Positions 27,601 through 37,647 are shown, counted from the first letter of the stretch. The stretch is DNA of 64,000 bases from Sympetrum striolatum (GCA_947579665.1 OX388346.1:91824615-91888614); one strand, 5' to 3'. The notes: generated by a model from the letters alone, not told the origin. Translations and numbers: made by a program.

Positions 27601-29641
27601 GAGCAGAAGGACTGGAGGAAGCTGGATTCCTTATGGAGGTGGAAAACAGTCATCATGGTTGGGTGGATGGAGTGACCATAGGGGGGAGCACTCCTTTCTC
27701 TCAGAAGAAGCCAAGGCTGATGCAGACAGTACTACAAATGCCTCTCCTGTGTCCCGTTATTCTGCATATTATGGTACCGGTAGTGTCAGTAGTAACTCAC
27801 TGAGTCCTCAGACTACTTCATGGACTCAATGTCAAGCAGGGTTATCTCCTGCTGCACCAGCAGCTTCTTACAGTTCATCAGCAGGTCTTCCATCTTGGGG
27901 GTCCTGTATGGCATCTGACAATGGGAAGTCTACTCCCGGAAATGCTCCATCTCCTGTTGGAATGACATCTAGAAATGGTTTGCTTCCCTCTGAATCTAAT
28001 GTAGAAGGACAATCATCAAGTTCTCCCTATAATCACTCCACATCTCCAGTAGGGCAAACAAGATCTACAGAAGGACAGAGACCCTTGTCCGGTGGTGCAG
28101 ACCGAGGTGTGTCAGTGCCTTTGCCCTTGGCTCCTCAAGCCAGGTGGGGAGAGTGTCCTCAATCATCAAATTCATCTCCATTTCGTATTCCAAAGGTTTG
28201 CCCTCCCTCTCGCCCATCTACCTTGATTCAGTCATCTCCATCCCAAGTTCCAGTCAGCTCTCCATCATCCTCTCCCTCAGTGTCAACAGAAATCGCTCAT
28301 CCCAATCCCACATATTGCAATGGATTTCTTAAACCATTCCCTCCTACTTCTTCCTTTGAATCTACAAGGTGCATGGAGTCCTGGGCTTCAGGCAGTGCTT
28401 CTTCCAACCCTACTTCAGAAACCTCCTCATGTTCTTGGTATGGTCAGAACCGCTCAAATGCAGTCCACAAGGGACCAGCAGTGCAACCAGCTGGTGATTC
28501 TCAGCTGAAACGTGATCCACTGTCTCTATCTTCGGGATCTTCCGCATCTTGGGGATCTGAAGACCAGTCACGGCTAGGATATCACCAGATGAGTGCAGCA
28601 TATGCTGCGGCTGCTGCTGCTGCAGCTCAACCATTTTCTTCTCTTTCTTATGGAAGTGCTTACTGCTCTCCTGGTGCGGGAAGTTATGGCTGGGGAGACT
28701 CTGCAACCACATCTCCTTTCTATGCTCATCACCATCACCACCAAAGCATGGCTGCTGCTGCTGCAGTGGCAGCTGAGTACCAGTGGGGTAGTTATTCTCA
28801 TCATAGCGCTCTTAAAAGGGAGGAATTGGGCTCATTACAACAGACAGGAAGAAGCCCCTGCTATCACCATAGCAGCTATCCTGGTTATCGTGCTGCATCC
28901 CATCATCCGTTCTTCCCTGGTCAATTTGAATGGGGTGATCCTTTTGTTGGAAGCGGTGGAAGTGCTGCTGGAATGCTGCCCCATGGGCATGTTCCACATC
29001 GACCTCCATTCTTTCCAACTGAACCAAGACCAGAACCAATTGGTGAGGTGACTGACTTTACTGACAATGAAGAGTGCTTCCGAGATACACAGATGGGTGG
29101 GGTTGCCATTGCCTTAGGTCATGGCTCTGTTCTTTTTGAGTGTGCCAAGCATGAATTGCATGCTACAACTGCATTGAAGCGCCCAGACCGACTCCGTCCA
29201 ACTAGAATTTCGCTGGTTTTCTATCAACATCGGAATCTCAACCGTGCTCGCCATGGTTGGGATGAGTGGGAGGAGAAGATGAGGCTGAGGAAACTAGGGA
29301 TAACAGTGCCTGCTGGCTCTACTGCTTCAACTACTGGTGGAAGTAACACTGTGAGTGGCCACAATACTTGCAGTGGTGGTTCCAGAAGTGGTGGCAGTTC
29401 ATCCGTTGGGCCAGTAGTTGGTGGAGGAATAACAGGCATCGGCAGCAATGGCAATAACTCTGTTGGAGGAGGAATGGGTGGATCAAGTGCAGACCTTCTA
29501 GGCACTGAAAGATCTTTGCCTTACAGCTCCCAATTCCTCATGAAATCCTCTGCACCTGCTAATAACAGTTGGTCCTCGCCTTTCCCAATGTTCCCTTGCC
29601 CTGTGACAGGTGCCTTCCAGGGTGGGGCTGGGCTTACATGA
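13539..29641 (+). CDS. Tet: TET methylcytosine dioxygenase, seven visible coding exons (5' end possibly outside window)
   Basis: Join 13539-15621, 16496-16671, 17852-18018, 19164-19350, 21016-21243, 21774-21928, 27247-29641. Every junction has GT donor and AG acceptor and the frame is continuous to the TGA at 29639-29641: 5,376 nt from the ATG at 13554, giving 1,791 residues. The family oxidises 5-methylcytosine to 5hmC, 5fC and 5caC in nuclear DNA using Fe(II), O2 and 2-oxoglutarate; insect Tet is also reported to act on 6mA and RNA. Order: low-complexity N-terminus (1-660), cysteine-rich domain (about 680-870), first half of the double-stranded beta helix (870-1010), a low-complexity insert of about 580 residues, second half (about 1595-1680), Gly/Ser tail. 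Iron ligands H930, D932 and H1632 and the 2-oxoglutarate residues R1647 and S1649 are intact; the 15-residue H-to-R spacing equals human TET2. No CXXC domain is encoded by these exons. The identity is certain at family level; whether 13554 is a true start is inference. Confidence 0.96.
15622..16495 (+). other. Tet intron (phase 1), nothing else seen
   Basis: GTAAGT donor and CCCCAG acceptor; very few CpGs. Confidence 0.85.
16496..16671 (+). CDS. Tet: Tet exon 2: start of cysteine-rich catalytic module
   Basis: The acceptor CAG follows a pyrimidine tract at 16481-16495, and the donor GTGAGT is at 16672. The split codon T|GC restores a Cys after PPDK. The exon encodes the hallmark segment YYTHLG followed by [28 protein letters not shown] and GCPMGKW. 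These correspond to the segment of TET1-3 that begins the cysteine-rich domain packing against the DSBH core and contacting DNA. 176 nt, residues about 690-748. Confidence 0.95.
17061..17731. mobile_element. TIR-bounded non-autonomous element in Tet intron 2
   Basis: ACTTTCTCCATA at 17061-17072 recurs inverted as TATGGAGAAAGTG at 17719-17731. The interval is much richer in CpG than the surrounding intron (for example CGCCCATAGAGC, GCGCCGAAAAAG) and has a CA microsatellite at about 17582-17602. No transposase is visible. The ends are short and the superfamily is unassigned; composition argues for a later insertion into a CpG-depleted intron. Confidence 0.5.
17852..18018 (+). CDS. Tet: Tet exon 3: cysteine-rich module
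   Basis: Acceptor ...AATATAG at 17845-17851; donor GTATCA at 18019 (phase 2). Translates as [20 protein letters not shown] followed by [19 protein letters not shown] and [10 protein letters not shown]. It aligns with the human TET segment that follows 'CPIAKW' (VxRR...EEK...HRAGHxC...VWEG.P...LY..LT). It contains the conserved Cys of GHKC. Residues about 749-804. Confidence 0.95.
18213..18849. mobile_element. Internally deleted pogo/Tigger-like DNA transposon in Tet intron 3
   Basis: The left end (from 18213, TCATTGAGGATCATTTATTC) and the inverted right end (reading in from 18849, CAGTAGAGGATCGTTTATCC) share about 20 bp. Both sides are flanked by TA (18211-18212 and 18850-18851), the target duplication of Tc1/mariner/pogo elements. 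The 637-bp interval retains a transposase fragment on the - strand (18387-18608). Pogo/Tigger ends typically begin CAGT, as here. Confidence 0.8.
18387..18608 (-). pseudogene. Pogo/Tigger transposase remnant (CENP-B/Psq-type N-terminal HTH)
   Basis: An open stretch of 73 codons contains [14 protein letters not shown] followed by [18 protein letters not shown] and LQFVAESDS. This is the DNA-binding helix-turn-helix characteristic of Tigger/jerky/CENP-B proteins, which normally read I..LE.G....A..YGV..STI.DI.K.K..I..F. The DDE catalytic domain and the second HTH are absent, so the fragment cannot transpose. It lies inside the TIR-bounded element in Tet intron 3, antisense to Tet. Confidence 0.75.
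19164..19350 (+). CDS. Tet: Tet exon 4: zinc-binding cysteine-rich core
   Basis: The acceptor CAG is at 19161-19163; the first base completes the AG|G Arg codon. Donor GTAATT at 19351 (phase 0). Contains [35 protein letters not shown] and KYARSK, the most conserved stretch of the TET family. The Cys residues are family zinc ligands; the RRC arginine is in the position of a TET2 2-oxoglutarate-contacting arginine by family knowledge. Residues 804-866. Confidence 0.96.
19455..20141. mobile_element. Pogo/Tigger-like MITE in Tet intron 4
   Basis: The left end CAGTAGAAGTCCGTTTTAAC (from 19455) and the inverted right end CAGTAAAAGTCTGTTATAAT (reading in from 20141) form TIRs over about 23 bp. TA duplications lie at 19453-19454 and 20142-20143. 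The motif CTCGTTATA recurs subterminally (near 19991, 20021, 20102). At 687 bp it has no transposase. The ends share CAGTAGA with the intron 3 element, so the two may have been mobilised by related transposases. Confidence 0.75.
20144..21015 (+). other. Remainder of Tet intron 4, nothing recognised
   Basis: AT-rich, CpG-poor, ending in the acceptor at 21014-21015. Confidence 0.7.
21016..21243 (+). CDS. Tet: Tet exon 5: first half of DSBH with HxD iron motif
   Basis: The acceptor TTTGCAG ends at 21015; donor GTGAGT at 21244 (phase 0). Encodes 76 residues (867-942), including [17 protein letters not shown] and [14 protein letters not shown]. The HxD pair that binds Fe(II) is H930 (21205-21207) and D932 (21211-21213), matching H1382/D1384 of human TET2. 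The donor placement gives T-V|V-V-S-L-T, co-linear with human T-V-V-C-T-L-T. Confidence 0.96.
21244..21773 (+). other. Tet intron 5, nothing recognised
   Basis: GTGAGT donor and GCAG acceptor; the acceptor region is unusually GT-rich rather than pyrimidine-rich (21752-21769). Confidence 0.8.
21774..21928 (+). CDS. Tet: Tet exon 6: DSBH segment
   Basis: Acceptor GCAG at 21770-21773; donor GTGAGT at 21929 (phase 2). Encodes [31 protein letters not shown] and [19 protein letters not shown], all hallmark TET strands ([10 protein letters not shown], DxDE.GS.E). It is followed by a 5.3-kb intron, the longest in the visible gene. Residues 943-994. Confidence 0.95.
22215..22763. mobile_element. Possible TIR-bounded MITE in Tet intron 6
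   Basis: ATTTACTCAAAAGTAA at 22215-22230 recurs inverted with one mismatch at 22748-22763. The enclosed sequence is CpG-richer than the rest of the intron. No transposase or clear superfamily hallmark beyond a possible TA at the ends. Confidence 0.4.
22764..27246 (+). other. Remainder of Tet intron 6, nothing recognised
   Basis: 4.5 kb of AT-rich sequence with extreme CpG depletion (about two CpGs between 23041 and 24000). Searched by eye for missed exons with TET-like or CXXC motifs; none seen. Ends in TTTAG at 27242-27246. Confidence 0.65.
27247..29641 (+). CDS. Tet: Tet exon 7: low-complexity insert, second half of DSBH, C-terminus
   Basis: Acceptor TTTAG at 27242-27246; the first G completes AA|G (Lys). 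The frame is fixed by [20 protein letters not shown], which matches the human TET2 'VRML..PVKTCRQRK' stretch, and RRHGKKRK is a likely nuclear-localisation signal. A Ser/Pro/Gly/Tyr-rich insert of about 580 residues follows, with poly-Ala (near 28604-28626) and poly-His (near 28724-28745) runs. The catalytic half resumes at about 29041 with [24 protein letters not shown] (H1632, codon 29159-29161) and [11 protein letters not shown] (R1647 at 29204-29206, S1649). A Gly/Ser-rich tail ends at TGA 29639-29641. Vertebrate TETs end in a VTGPYN-like motif; here only PCPVTGAF resembles it. Confidence 0.95.
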
Positions 29642-31047
29642 AATGCAGGTTGATTACCACATGTGCTCACTCTGGACTAAAAGTCTTTCCCATCCGTCCC
29701 ATTACGGCTCCATTAATGCATTTTTACACCTTGAAATAGGAAAATGTGATGACGGTTGAGCCATTTTCTTGTCCAGAGTCTTCTTCTCTGCAATTATTCC
29801 ATATATTTGTGAATGTGATAAAGTTACTCATTTCTGTTGTTTGTAAGTTATGGATCCATCTAACAAGTCTTTTGCCTATTGGAAATGATTAGATAATAAT
29901 GCAGTGTGTGATGATGGTGGATACCCAATCATTTGACGAATTCATGAAAGGTATATTTGGTAGCTCACCTAAGGAAATCAAAGTTTGAAAATTTGGAGTC
30001 ACCTAAATATAAATATATATATTTTTACATTTAGAAGTATTTTAAAGTGCACAACTTATCGAAATGCTAATTTATTTATATTCTACTGTTTTGAATCAAA
30101 AGAGTGGTCAATTAAACGATGATCATTTATTTTACATTTTCATTTCCACAAACAAAGGTTTATCTCAATATTAAGGGAGTTTTCAATTTTTTTTTGGCCA
30201 AGTAAGTTCATTTGGATAAGGAGAATGTGTTGTCTGAATGACTGAAAATCCACAGTAAAACCCTTATTAAAGCAATTGTTGCATTGTGTGTGTGTAGCAC
30301 TGTATTCAATTGGTACCTTATACAAGTTTGTACATATCCATCATTATCTTACCATGCTCTCCTGTGCATGTGGAAGATAAAATACATACATTGTCTTTAC
30401 AAATCAATGCTAAAACATTTTGTTGGTTCACCATTAACAATTGTGCACTGCCCTACCACAAGAAAATCATCTTTACAAAACAGAGAAACTGATTATCTCG
30501 AGCTCTGGTCCCTATGTCTTTCACTTATGTTTGTTGTTTTTTACCCACATAGCTAGTCGGTTTCCCTTCAGGTAAAAAAGGAGCTTTCTGATCTCATGAA
30601 AAACTTGTCACGAACAAGCAAATGCTCAAAGTTTAAAAGACTAAGGAGTGCATTTGAATAGTGTTTACATACTTCGATCATTTATTCCTCATTATTAATA
30701 AGTTTCATGGACACCAAAGTCATTAATATTATTCTTCAGTGATAATTACATGTACATCTCTCATTTTTTATGTTTCTGTATATTTTGAATATGTGGAGAA
30801 TGTTCTATAGATGTGCTGCTCCTCTCCTACACATTCCCTCACCCCATCACACTAGCTATTCATCATAGTTATTTTTTCTTTAGCGCTGGCAGGATACTAT
30901 TTCGTGAGTGTGTGTGTGTGCAAGTGTGCGTGTGTTGAGGATTTTGTTTGCAGTACTGCCTTTCATACCCAATAGGTGATTTATTCTTCCTTTGTATTCA
31001 CTCTGAAAAACTTCAAAGTAGCTATACCATTGTTAGTTTTTAATTGA

Positions 31048-31053
31048 AATAAA
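31048..31053 (+). terminator. Proximal poly(A) signal candidate for Tet
   Basis: AATAAA 1.4 kb after the Tet stop; the downstream sequence is only weakly GT-rich. Confidence 0.35.
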
Positions 31054-32512
31054 AGACTTTTAGTATTTGACAATATTACAAAGTGCTTATTTATATTCAA
31101 ATGTGTTTGTAAATAGATGCCGAAATGTGTATGTTCTTGGATTATTTACCAGGCTGGTCAGTGTATTGTATCTATTTATTATAAGGGAATAGTTAAATGT
31201 AATTGTGTTTGTCCATCCAGTGAATTATATTGAAAAATGATTAGAAATGAGTGTGGATGAGTCAAAAAGAATAATTAAGTGTGGACTAGTGATGCTCAAT
31301 GAAAAAATGATGATGATTAGCCAAACTTCTCCATTGTCTCATATGATATTTATTTCATCAAAATTTTTTAATTTATACTATATGATCATAGTGTATCTTA
31401 TCATTAAATTGTAGCTCATTGATATGATATTCATATTGCATTTAAGGCCTGCTTATGTGATTGATAAGCAGTGATCCAGGAAAACTTATTTAATGCCTTC
31501 ACGTTTTTAGTGTGGGTCGTGAAAAAGACTAAAGAGAGGCTATAAATAGATTGCTTACTCATTCATACTCATGTTTTTAAGTACAATGTACCCCACCAAA
31601 AGAAAGAAATGCCCTTTTTGAATTTTTTAAAATCCTATTAATTTATTTTATAACAATCCGCTATTTTTTTTAATGACAAATATTATAATCCATTGAAAAA
31701 TTCTATTTTCTGTGCCAGAAGTGGATGAATTACCAAAGTTTGCAGTGAATTCAGAGAATAAGCAAAGAGAATGAAGTCTGCTTTGCATTAAGTGCCAAGA
31801 AAACTTTTCCTAGACAAAATAGGTGTCAGTATTTATTCCTGTTGCTATGTTGCCTTGCAGTGATATTTTTTTATTAGTGCTGCGTAAATGTTCCCTATTC
31901 CTGCATAGCCATTTAACATGTGGTCATAAAGAATAATTGAAAATGTAGGAAAGATCAGGAATTATTTTGTGAGTGTGTGGTAACTTGCTTCCAAATAGTG
32001 ATGATTTTGTAGAAAAGTATTCTCTTAATGAAAAAATAAGTTAAAAAAATAATATTGTAAGAGTACATTGAATGTTGCCTTTCTGGAAAGGCTACATGAA
32101 GATTCATTGTGAAGCTAATGTGTTTGTGTTAGTGTTGTGTATAACAAAGAAAAACCAGTAGTTTAATAGTACAATATCCAATTTTTCACTTGAATATTAA
32201 AGTATATTTATATACTTTGTATATATATTTTTGACACTTTATCTAAGAAAGAGAATACAAATTGAAATAGCATTTGGTCTTCAGCATTTAAACAAAATGT
32301 TTTTGCTGTACAAATGAGAATGAGACATTTTTTGTTAATCAGGGATATTTTTATTTCACTGACCAAATAACATGCTCTTTTCTGCAGGAGCTAACTTTTT
32401 ACAGTGTTCAGGCTTTGTTCATTATAGATTTGTAGAGTTAGCTACATGTAGTGTAGTTAATCAATCCATACATAGCTGTAATTGTTTTATGTGAATATAA
32501 CACCACTTTGTG

Positions 32513-32518
32513 AATAAA
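32513..32518 (+). terminator. Distal poly(A) signal candidate for Tet
   Basis: AATAAA 2.9 kb after the Tet stop, followed by CGTATGTGTATC and a T-rich run, which is the classical downstream-element arrangement. Confidence 0.5.
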
Positions 32519-32540
32519 CGTATGTGTATCATTTTCCTTT

Positions 32541-34080
32541 ATCATCCAAATCTCAGCATTAACATTATTGTTAAACTTGAGCAGCTATTGTACATACTTG
32601 TACTCTTTTAAAATGGAAATATTACCTTATTTCCTGTACTTTTGGAGGGAATTCAGGTAAGCTTTATGAAACAAAAATATATTTCTATTGACAGTATTAA
32701 CATATCACTATGCTGTTGTGATGTGTGAGTAATGTAATTGGTCCTTAAGATAATTATATTTCTTTCTTCCTTTATTTGATTTAATTAATGGGGGAAGAAA
32801 AATGGATAGGGGAGAGAGTACTTTATTTTAAGAAAAGAAAGAGGCTAATAAGAAAACTTTTAACATGAAGAAGACAATGTCAAATTAATACTCAATGAAG
32901 TTAACTAGTCCTTTTAAAATTATAGGTATACTTTTATGCACATTGTTAAATTTCTTTGGCATAAGATATTTATATTTAATATGTCAACAGCTTAATATTC
33001 GAGATAATAATTTTAATACTGATATTTTTCTCATTCATTATTTTAAGTAGTAATCAGATCATGACGATAATGATAACTTTACTGTCTACTTGATTTTCAA
33101 GTTGAGTTTCAGGAGCGCATTTATCAAAACTTTTATAAAAATGTTTATTCAGATATTTTAAATAAGATAATTTTGCTTTGATTTCTTTTATGCAGAGTGC
33201 TCGATTTTCATGTTTTTCATTGAACTCTACTTTTTATTTTTAAGCTAACTAATCTAATTCATTTACATCTATATATTAGTAACATGTTTTAATGACAATC
33301 TTGAATCATGTATTATTAATTAGATGCATTTTTTGTTGGTATCATTCGAATACTTATTAAATTTAATGTTTTTAATTTAATGACCCTCGTAAAGTGTTGC
33401 TTGTGTAGTTGATACAGCCATGATGAGAGTAGATCTACTTGTCACTCTTATGTTTAGCCCTTTGATTAGATGGGCAGTTGAGTCCTTGAGCTCAATGTAT
33501 CTGATCCCATATATTAGGTAGAATAAATTACTCAAATATGGAGAAAACTATCTCTTGTTTGCAATGATTCTTCATATTTTCAGTTCAGTCCAAATATTGC
33601 ATTGTTGCTAATTCATAGCAATAAAAATTTGATACCATGAATTGTAATAATTGATCAGCTGAAAGGCTACAGAATATTGTTAGAATTTCCTTTTTTGTCA
33701 TTATGCTGTCAATTTAAATAATGCAGGATTTATTTATTTCTGCAATCACGATCTCTGTATTCTTGCTTGGAAAACTATGGATAATACATAACCTATCTTC
33801 TTGATGTACAGCATGAATGTGGATATTTTCAAATGCCTCATAATCCCAAAAACTCTACATGTATTTCATTTGTTGATATAAAAAATTAAAGTTAGTATTC
33901 AATGACAATAATTGCATCATATGAAATATTAACATGATGGTAGCTCAATTTTACAGTAATTATTTTGAAACAAATATAATAATTTACTTATAAGAGGGAA
34001 AATAAAATAAAGATAATTTGATGTATATTTCAATCTTATATAATTATCACCATTGTGTATTTATTTATGTATCTGATGTC
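32541..34080. other. Downstream of Tet, nothing recognised
   Basis: AT-rich and CpG-poor, no open frame of note. It may belong to a longer 3' UTR. Confidence 0.5.
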
Positions 34081-34099
34081 GGTAACTTGGAAGAAACAC

Positions 34100-36560
34100 T
34101 TAGGAGAAATTTTCGTACATTAATTTCATGGACTTCCCTACGTGATAGGATTAAAAATCTTTGGGAGTTGTAAAGATCAAATGGAGAATTATTACATACT
34201 GATATTTGTCTGTCCCAAGTTTCCTTGGTTTGATTCTAGACAACTCAAATGGTCTCTTATAAGAAATAAATGTAAAGTTCAATTGGATTAATTGCAGACA
34301 TTTTTCTTTTGCAGATTAAAATAATGGTTGCACAAAATCAAAAAATAACCAAAAGAAAGGAAATAACTAAATTTAATTATAGTTCTGTCACTTTTGATAG
34401 GTGAATTTACTTGTAAGTTAGTAACATAATAATTATTTATAATATAAACAATAAAATCCACTCATCAAAAATACATTCACATGGAAAGAGTATTTTTCCA
34501 GTAATAATGCCTTCAACCTAATTCTGAAAAAGAGATTTGGTTTTATACTTAATGTTTTATTACTGTAATATTTTACAGTCAGCAATTGTATGTTTTATTC
34601 CATAGTAGTGACTTCCACAACAAGTGACGTGTAATCTTCTTGCTTTTAATCAGTGCCTCTGTATTCACATCACAAGTTATATTTAGTGTATGTAAATAAT
34701 AAATTAATGTATAATTCTCTTCTCATTTGGTTAAAAAATAAATTAACTGCATATTATACCAAAATATCTTCTTTTTATGTAAGGAAAATTCTCAATTATA
34801 CCATAATGTGTAACCACCAGAAAAATAGCCACTTTGAACCTCAGTGCAATGGGTTCAAAACCCAATTAGAATCTCGATTTTTTCCATTAGGATACATTGC
34901 AGGGATTTTCGGAATTTTTTTGAGGCTTCCTGCAAATTAGAGAGTTGAAAATCGAGGGATTGTTGGAAACGTTGCATATCCGACGAAAATTGAAAAGACA
35001 GATCTTCGATTAAAATGTTGCCTGCATAACGCAAGCATATCAACAACACTGATTTAAGGTCGGCATCATGTCGAGCAGGTCCTGAAAAGAAAAAAATTGA
35101 CTGAAAATATTCTTAAAATTCGCTGCATTTTATCTGTGCGGCATTGAACCTGGGTCTTCCTGGTGATACTTACTATGTAGCACAGCAGAAAATCACCATC
35201 TTTAACTATGTATGAAAACTCAAGCAAAAATATTTGCTGCAACTGCCTCATACGACGTCCTACTTTTCACATATATTCCTTATGTGAGAAATTGTAATGT
35301 GTTCTGGCATCGAACCCAGGAACAGCATGGTCTTATCTAATTTGTTTTCTTAAACTGATTCTTAATATACATCTTCTAGCTACCCAGGAACTTCCTATCA
35401 TTTCGATAAGTGTATAAAAAAAATGACGAAAAACTCCCCAAATGTATTTTAAATGAGAGATTTTTGCATTGTCCTAGCATCGAACCCAGGGAATTTTTTG
35501 TTACAGTCATTTATGTTTTTGATAGATCATGACCATATATATAGGCTCCTTGAGTTTTGATTCTCTACCTATCCAGGAAGTATTTTTTTTTAATTCCCGA
35601 AAATCAAAGCAATGCATTTAAATGGGAAAAATCGGGACTTTGGGGCCCTCTGGAATCAAACCCATGACACTGAGGTTTAAAATCGCATTTTTTCTGGAGG
35701 TTACACATTATGACCAATAGTTCAAAAAAATTTCAAATCAATGACGCTTGTGCTTTAGCCTGTGAATTAGTATACTTGGTTCAACGCTAGATCATGGAAA
35801 AATTTCTCCTTTTTAAAATGTATTGTGGCAATTTTTAAAATTGTTTTAAAACCTCTTCCCGATAAGATGGAAACTTGAAATTGGGCAGTAGATAGAGATC
35901 ATGAATATGTTTAATGTATGCTGTTTAAAGTTTTGCTGACGGTCCTTGGTTCGATCCTAGAGAGTTATTTACATTCCTTGATGTATTTCTAATGGGGAAA
36001 GACAGAAACCTATTTTAGGTCCTTCCTGATATGATATCGACTTTAAACATTAAATTAAATAAGACCAAGTCCTACCAAATTATAACTGTGTTTTCACATC
36101 AGCCAATAGGTCCTGGGCGTGACACCAGGCATCTCTAAAATTAGATATTGCTATGATTTTTAAGATTTTTTTAACCGCTTCCTGATAACTTAGAAACTTA
36201 AAACTCGGAATGTGAATAGAGATCATAAATACATTTTATATATGTTGTATTACGTTTCTCTGATAGTCCTTGGTTCAATACCAGAGAGCCATTTACATTA
36301 CTCTACGCATTTCAAATGGGGATAATGAGGTCATATTTTGGGATATTCCCAAAGATGATATTGATTTCAAAATTTGAATTAAAGAAGTCTAATTTATACC
36401 AGAGATACCATATATGTATACGGATTTTGCAAAAGGTTCTGTGTTTGACACCAGGCAACCCAACTGTTTAAAACTCTTGGGAGGAATTTCAAATTATTTA
36501 TGATTTACTTACCGAGAAGGTGGAAATTCTACTGCCTGGCATGTGAACAGAGGTAATACA
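34100..36560. repeat. Diverged array of about 165-bp repeats carrying a tRNA B-box-like motif
   Basis: A motif of the form TGG(CA/T)TCGA(A/T)CCCAGG recurs at anchor positions 35138, 35304, 35474, 35650, 35776, 35946, 36113, 36270 and 36439. The steps are 166, 170, 176, 126, 170, 167, 157 and 169. An outlying copy lies at about 34225. Flanking text repeats too: CTTCCCGATAAGATGGAAAC (35854) matches CTTCCTGATAACTTAGAAAC (36179), so the last kilobase is a dimeric unit of about 325 bp. A related copy at 34801-34880 is inverted. No coding potential; likely satellite or multimer of an old tRNA-related repeat. Confidence 0.7.
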
Positions 36561-36869
36561 TAGTAATTCTTTTACAATTTTTATGAACTCTTTGCAGTGT
36601 AAAGTACTTCAAACATATGCATGCAGTATGCAAGCAACTTTTACTCGCATGTATTACTGTATATACTATAATATAAGTAGCCAAAAGGATAAAAATGACC
36701 ACAAAAATTTATCACTCTCTTCACCAATTGATGTGCTTTGAAATATTCTCAATCTTTATAGAGAATTATTTCTCTTTATGGCCATTAATTTAGGTCCCTA
36801 TTACTATTGTATACCTTCCTTCTCTACCTGCTCAATTGTCTGTGTTAGTTGTCTATTGGATGATACCAT

Positions 36870-37647
36870 GCAAATATGGTGCAAGAAGCCTGGGAAGAAA
36901 TAGACAAGGGAGTAAAGGTTGGTGGGAAAGTAGTGAAGTCTGTAAGGTATACTGACGATAAAGCTATTGTCTCTGATTCCGTAAAGGGTTTGCAAACTTT
37001 AGTAAATGCTCTTAACGATAAAGCAAGGGAGTTTAGTATGAAAATTAATGTAAGTAAAACTAAAGTTTTGAGGTTCACTAAAGGAAAGAAAGCTAAGTTA
37101 ACCATTAGGGTGGATGGGGAAAAACTAGAGCAGGTTGATAAATTTTCTTATTTGGGAAGTACTCTCTCGGACGGAAGATGTAAAGATGAGGTTCGTAAAA
37201 GAATAGCCTTAGCGAAGGAAGCCTTAAGGAGGCGAAGGGAATTAATGACCAAAGGTCTTGATAAAGGAATCAGGAAAAGATTGGTGAAATCCCTGGTCTG
37301 GAGTGTGTTGCTCTATGGGTGCGAAACGTGGACCTTGAGAAAGGAAGAAGTCAAGCGATTGGAGGCCTTGGAGATGTAGCGTAGAATGGAAAAAGTTAGT
37401 TGGGTTTAAAACAAACACGGAGGTGTTAGAGATGGTTGGGGAGGAGAGGGCTTTGATTGACGTGATTAAGCATCGTCAGAAGAAATGGGTGGGCCAAATA
37501 TTGAGGGGAGAGGGATTGCTAAAGGTTGTCATGGAGGGTAGGATTCAGGGGAAAAGGCAGAGGGGGAGACAGAAGATGTTGGATTACATAAGGGGTGGGG
37601 TTAAATATAAGGATATGAAGGAGATGGCTATTAATAGAGATTTTTGA
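36870..37647 (+). pseudogene. Non-LTR retrotransposon reverse transcriptase C-terminus (broken)
   Basis: The first frame (to 37379) has GGKVVKSVRYTDDKAIVS, with YTDD as the YxDD catalytic box. MKINVSKTKVLRF, FSYLGSTLSDG, IALAKEAL, and LVWSVLLYGCETWTLRKEE follow. A TAG at 37377-37379 sits where the family normally has the Trp of the 'EMW.WRRM..SW' motif. A frameshift follows near 37400, and the second frame (about 37423-37647) continues with VGEERALIDVIKHRQKKWVG, ILRGEGLLK and GKRQRGR. This is the thumb/C-terminal region of a Jockey/CR1/L2-type LINE. Endonuclease and N-terminal RT are absent; dead copy. Confidence 0.85.

Larger units (their letters stand above)
29642..32540 (+). other. Tet: Probable Tet 3' UTR
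   Basis: AT-rich, almost CpG-free sequence directly after the Tet stop. It has two good poly(A) signals: AATAAA at 31048-31053 and AATAAA at 32513-32518. The second is followed by a TGTGT/T-rich downstream element within about 15 nt, so I prefer it (UTR about 2.9 kb). The stretch contains Pumilio-type motifs TGTACATA (30329-30336), TGTAAATA (31108-31115) and TGTATATA (32218-32225) and a short GT microsatellite near 30906-30934. The extent is inference without RNA data. Confidence 0.55.
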
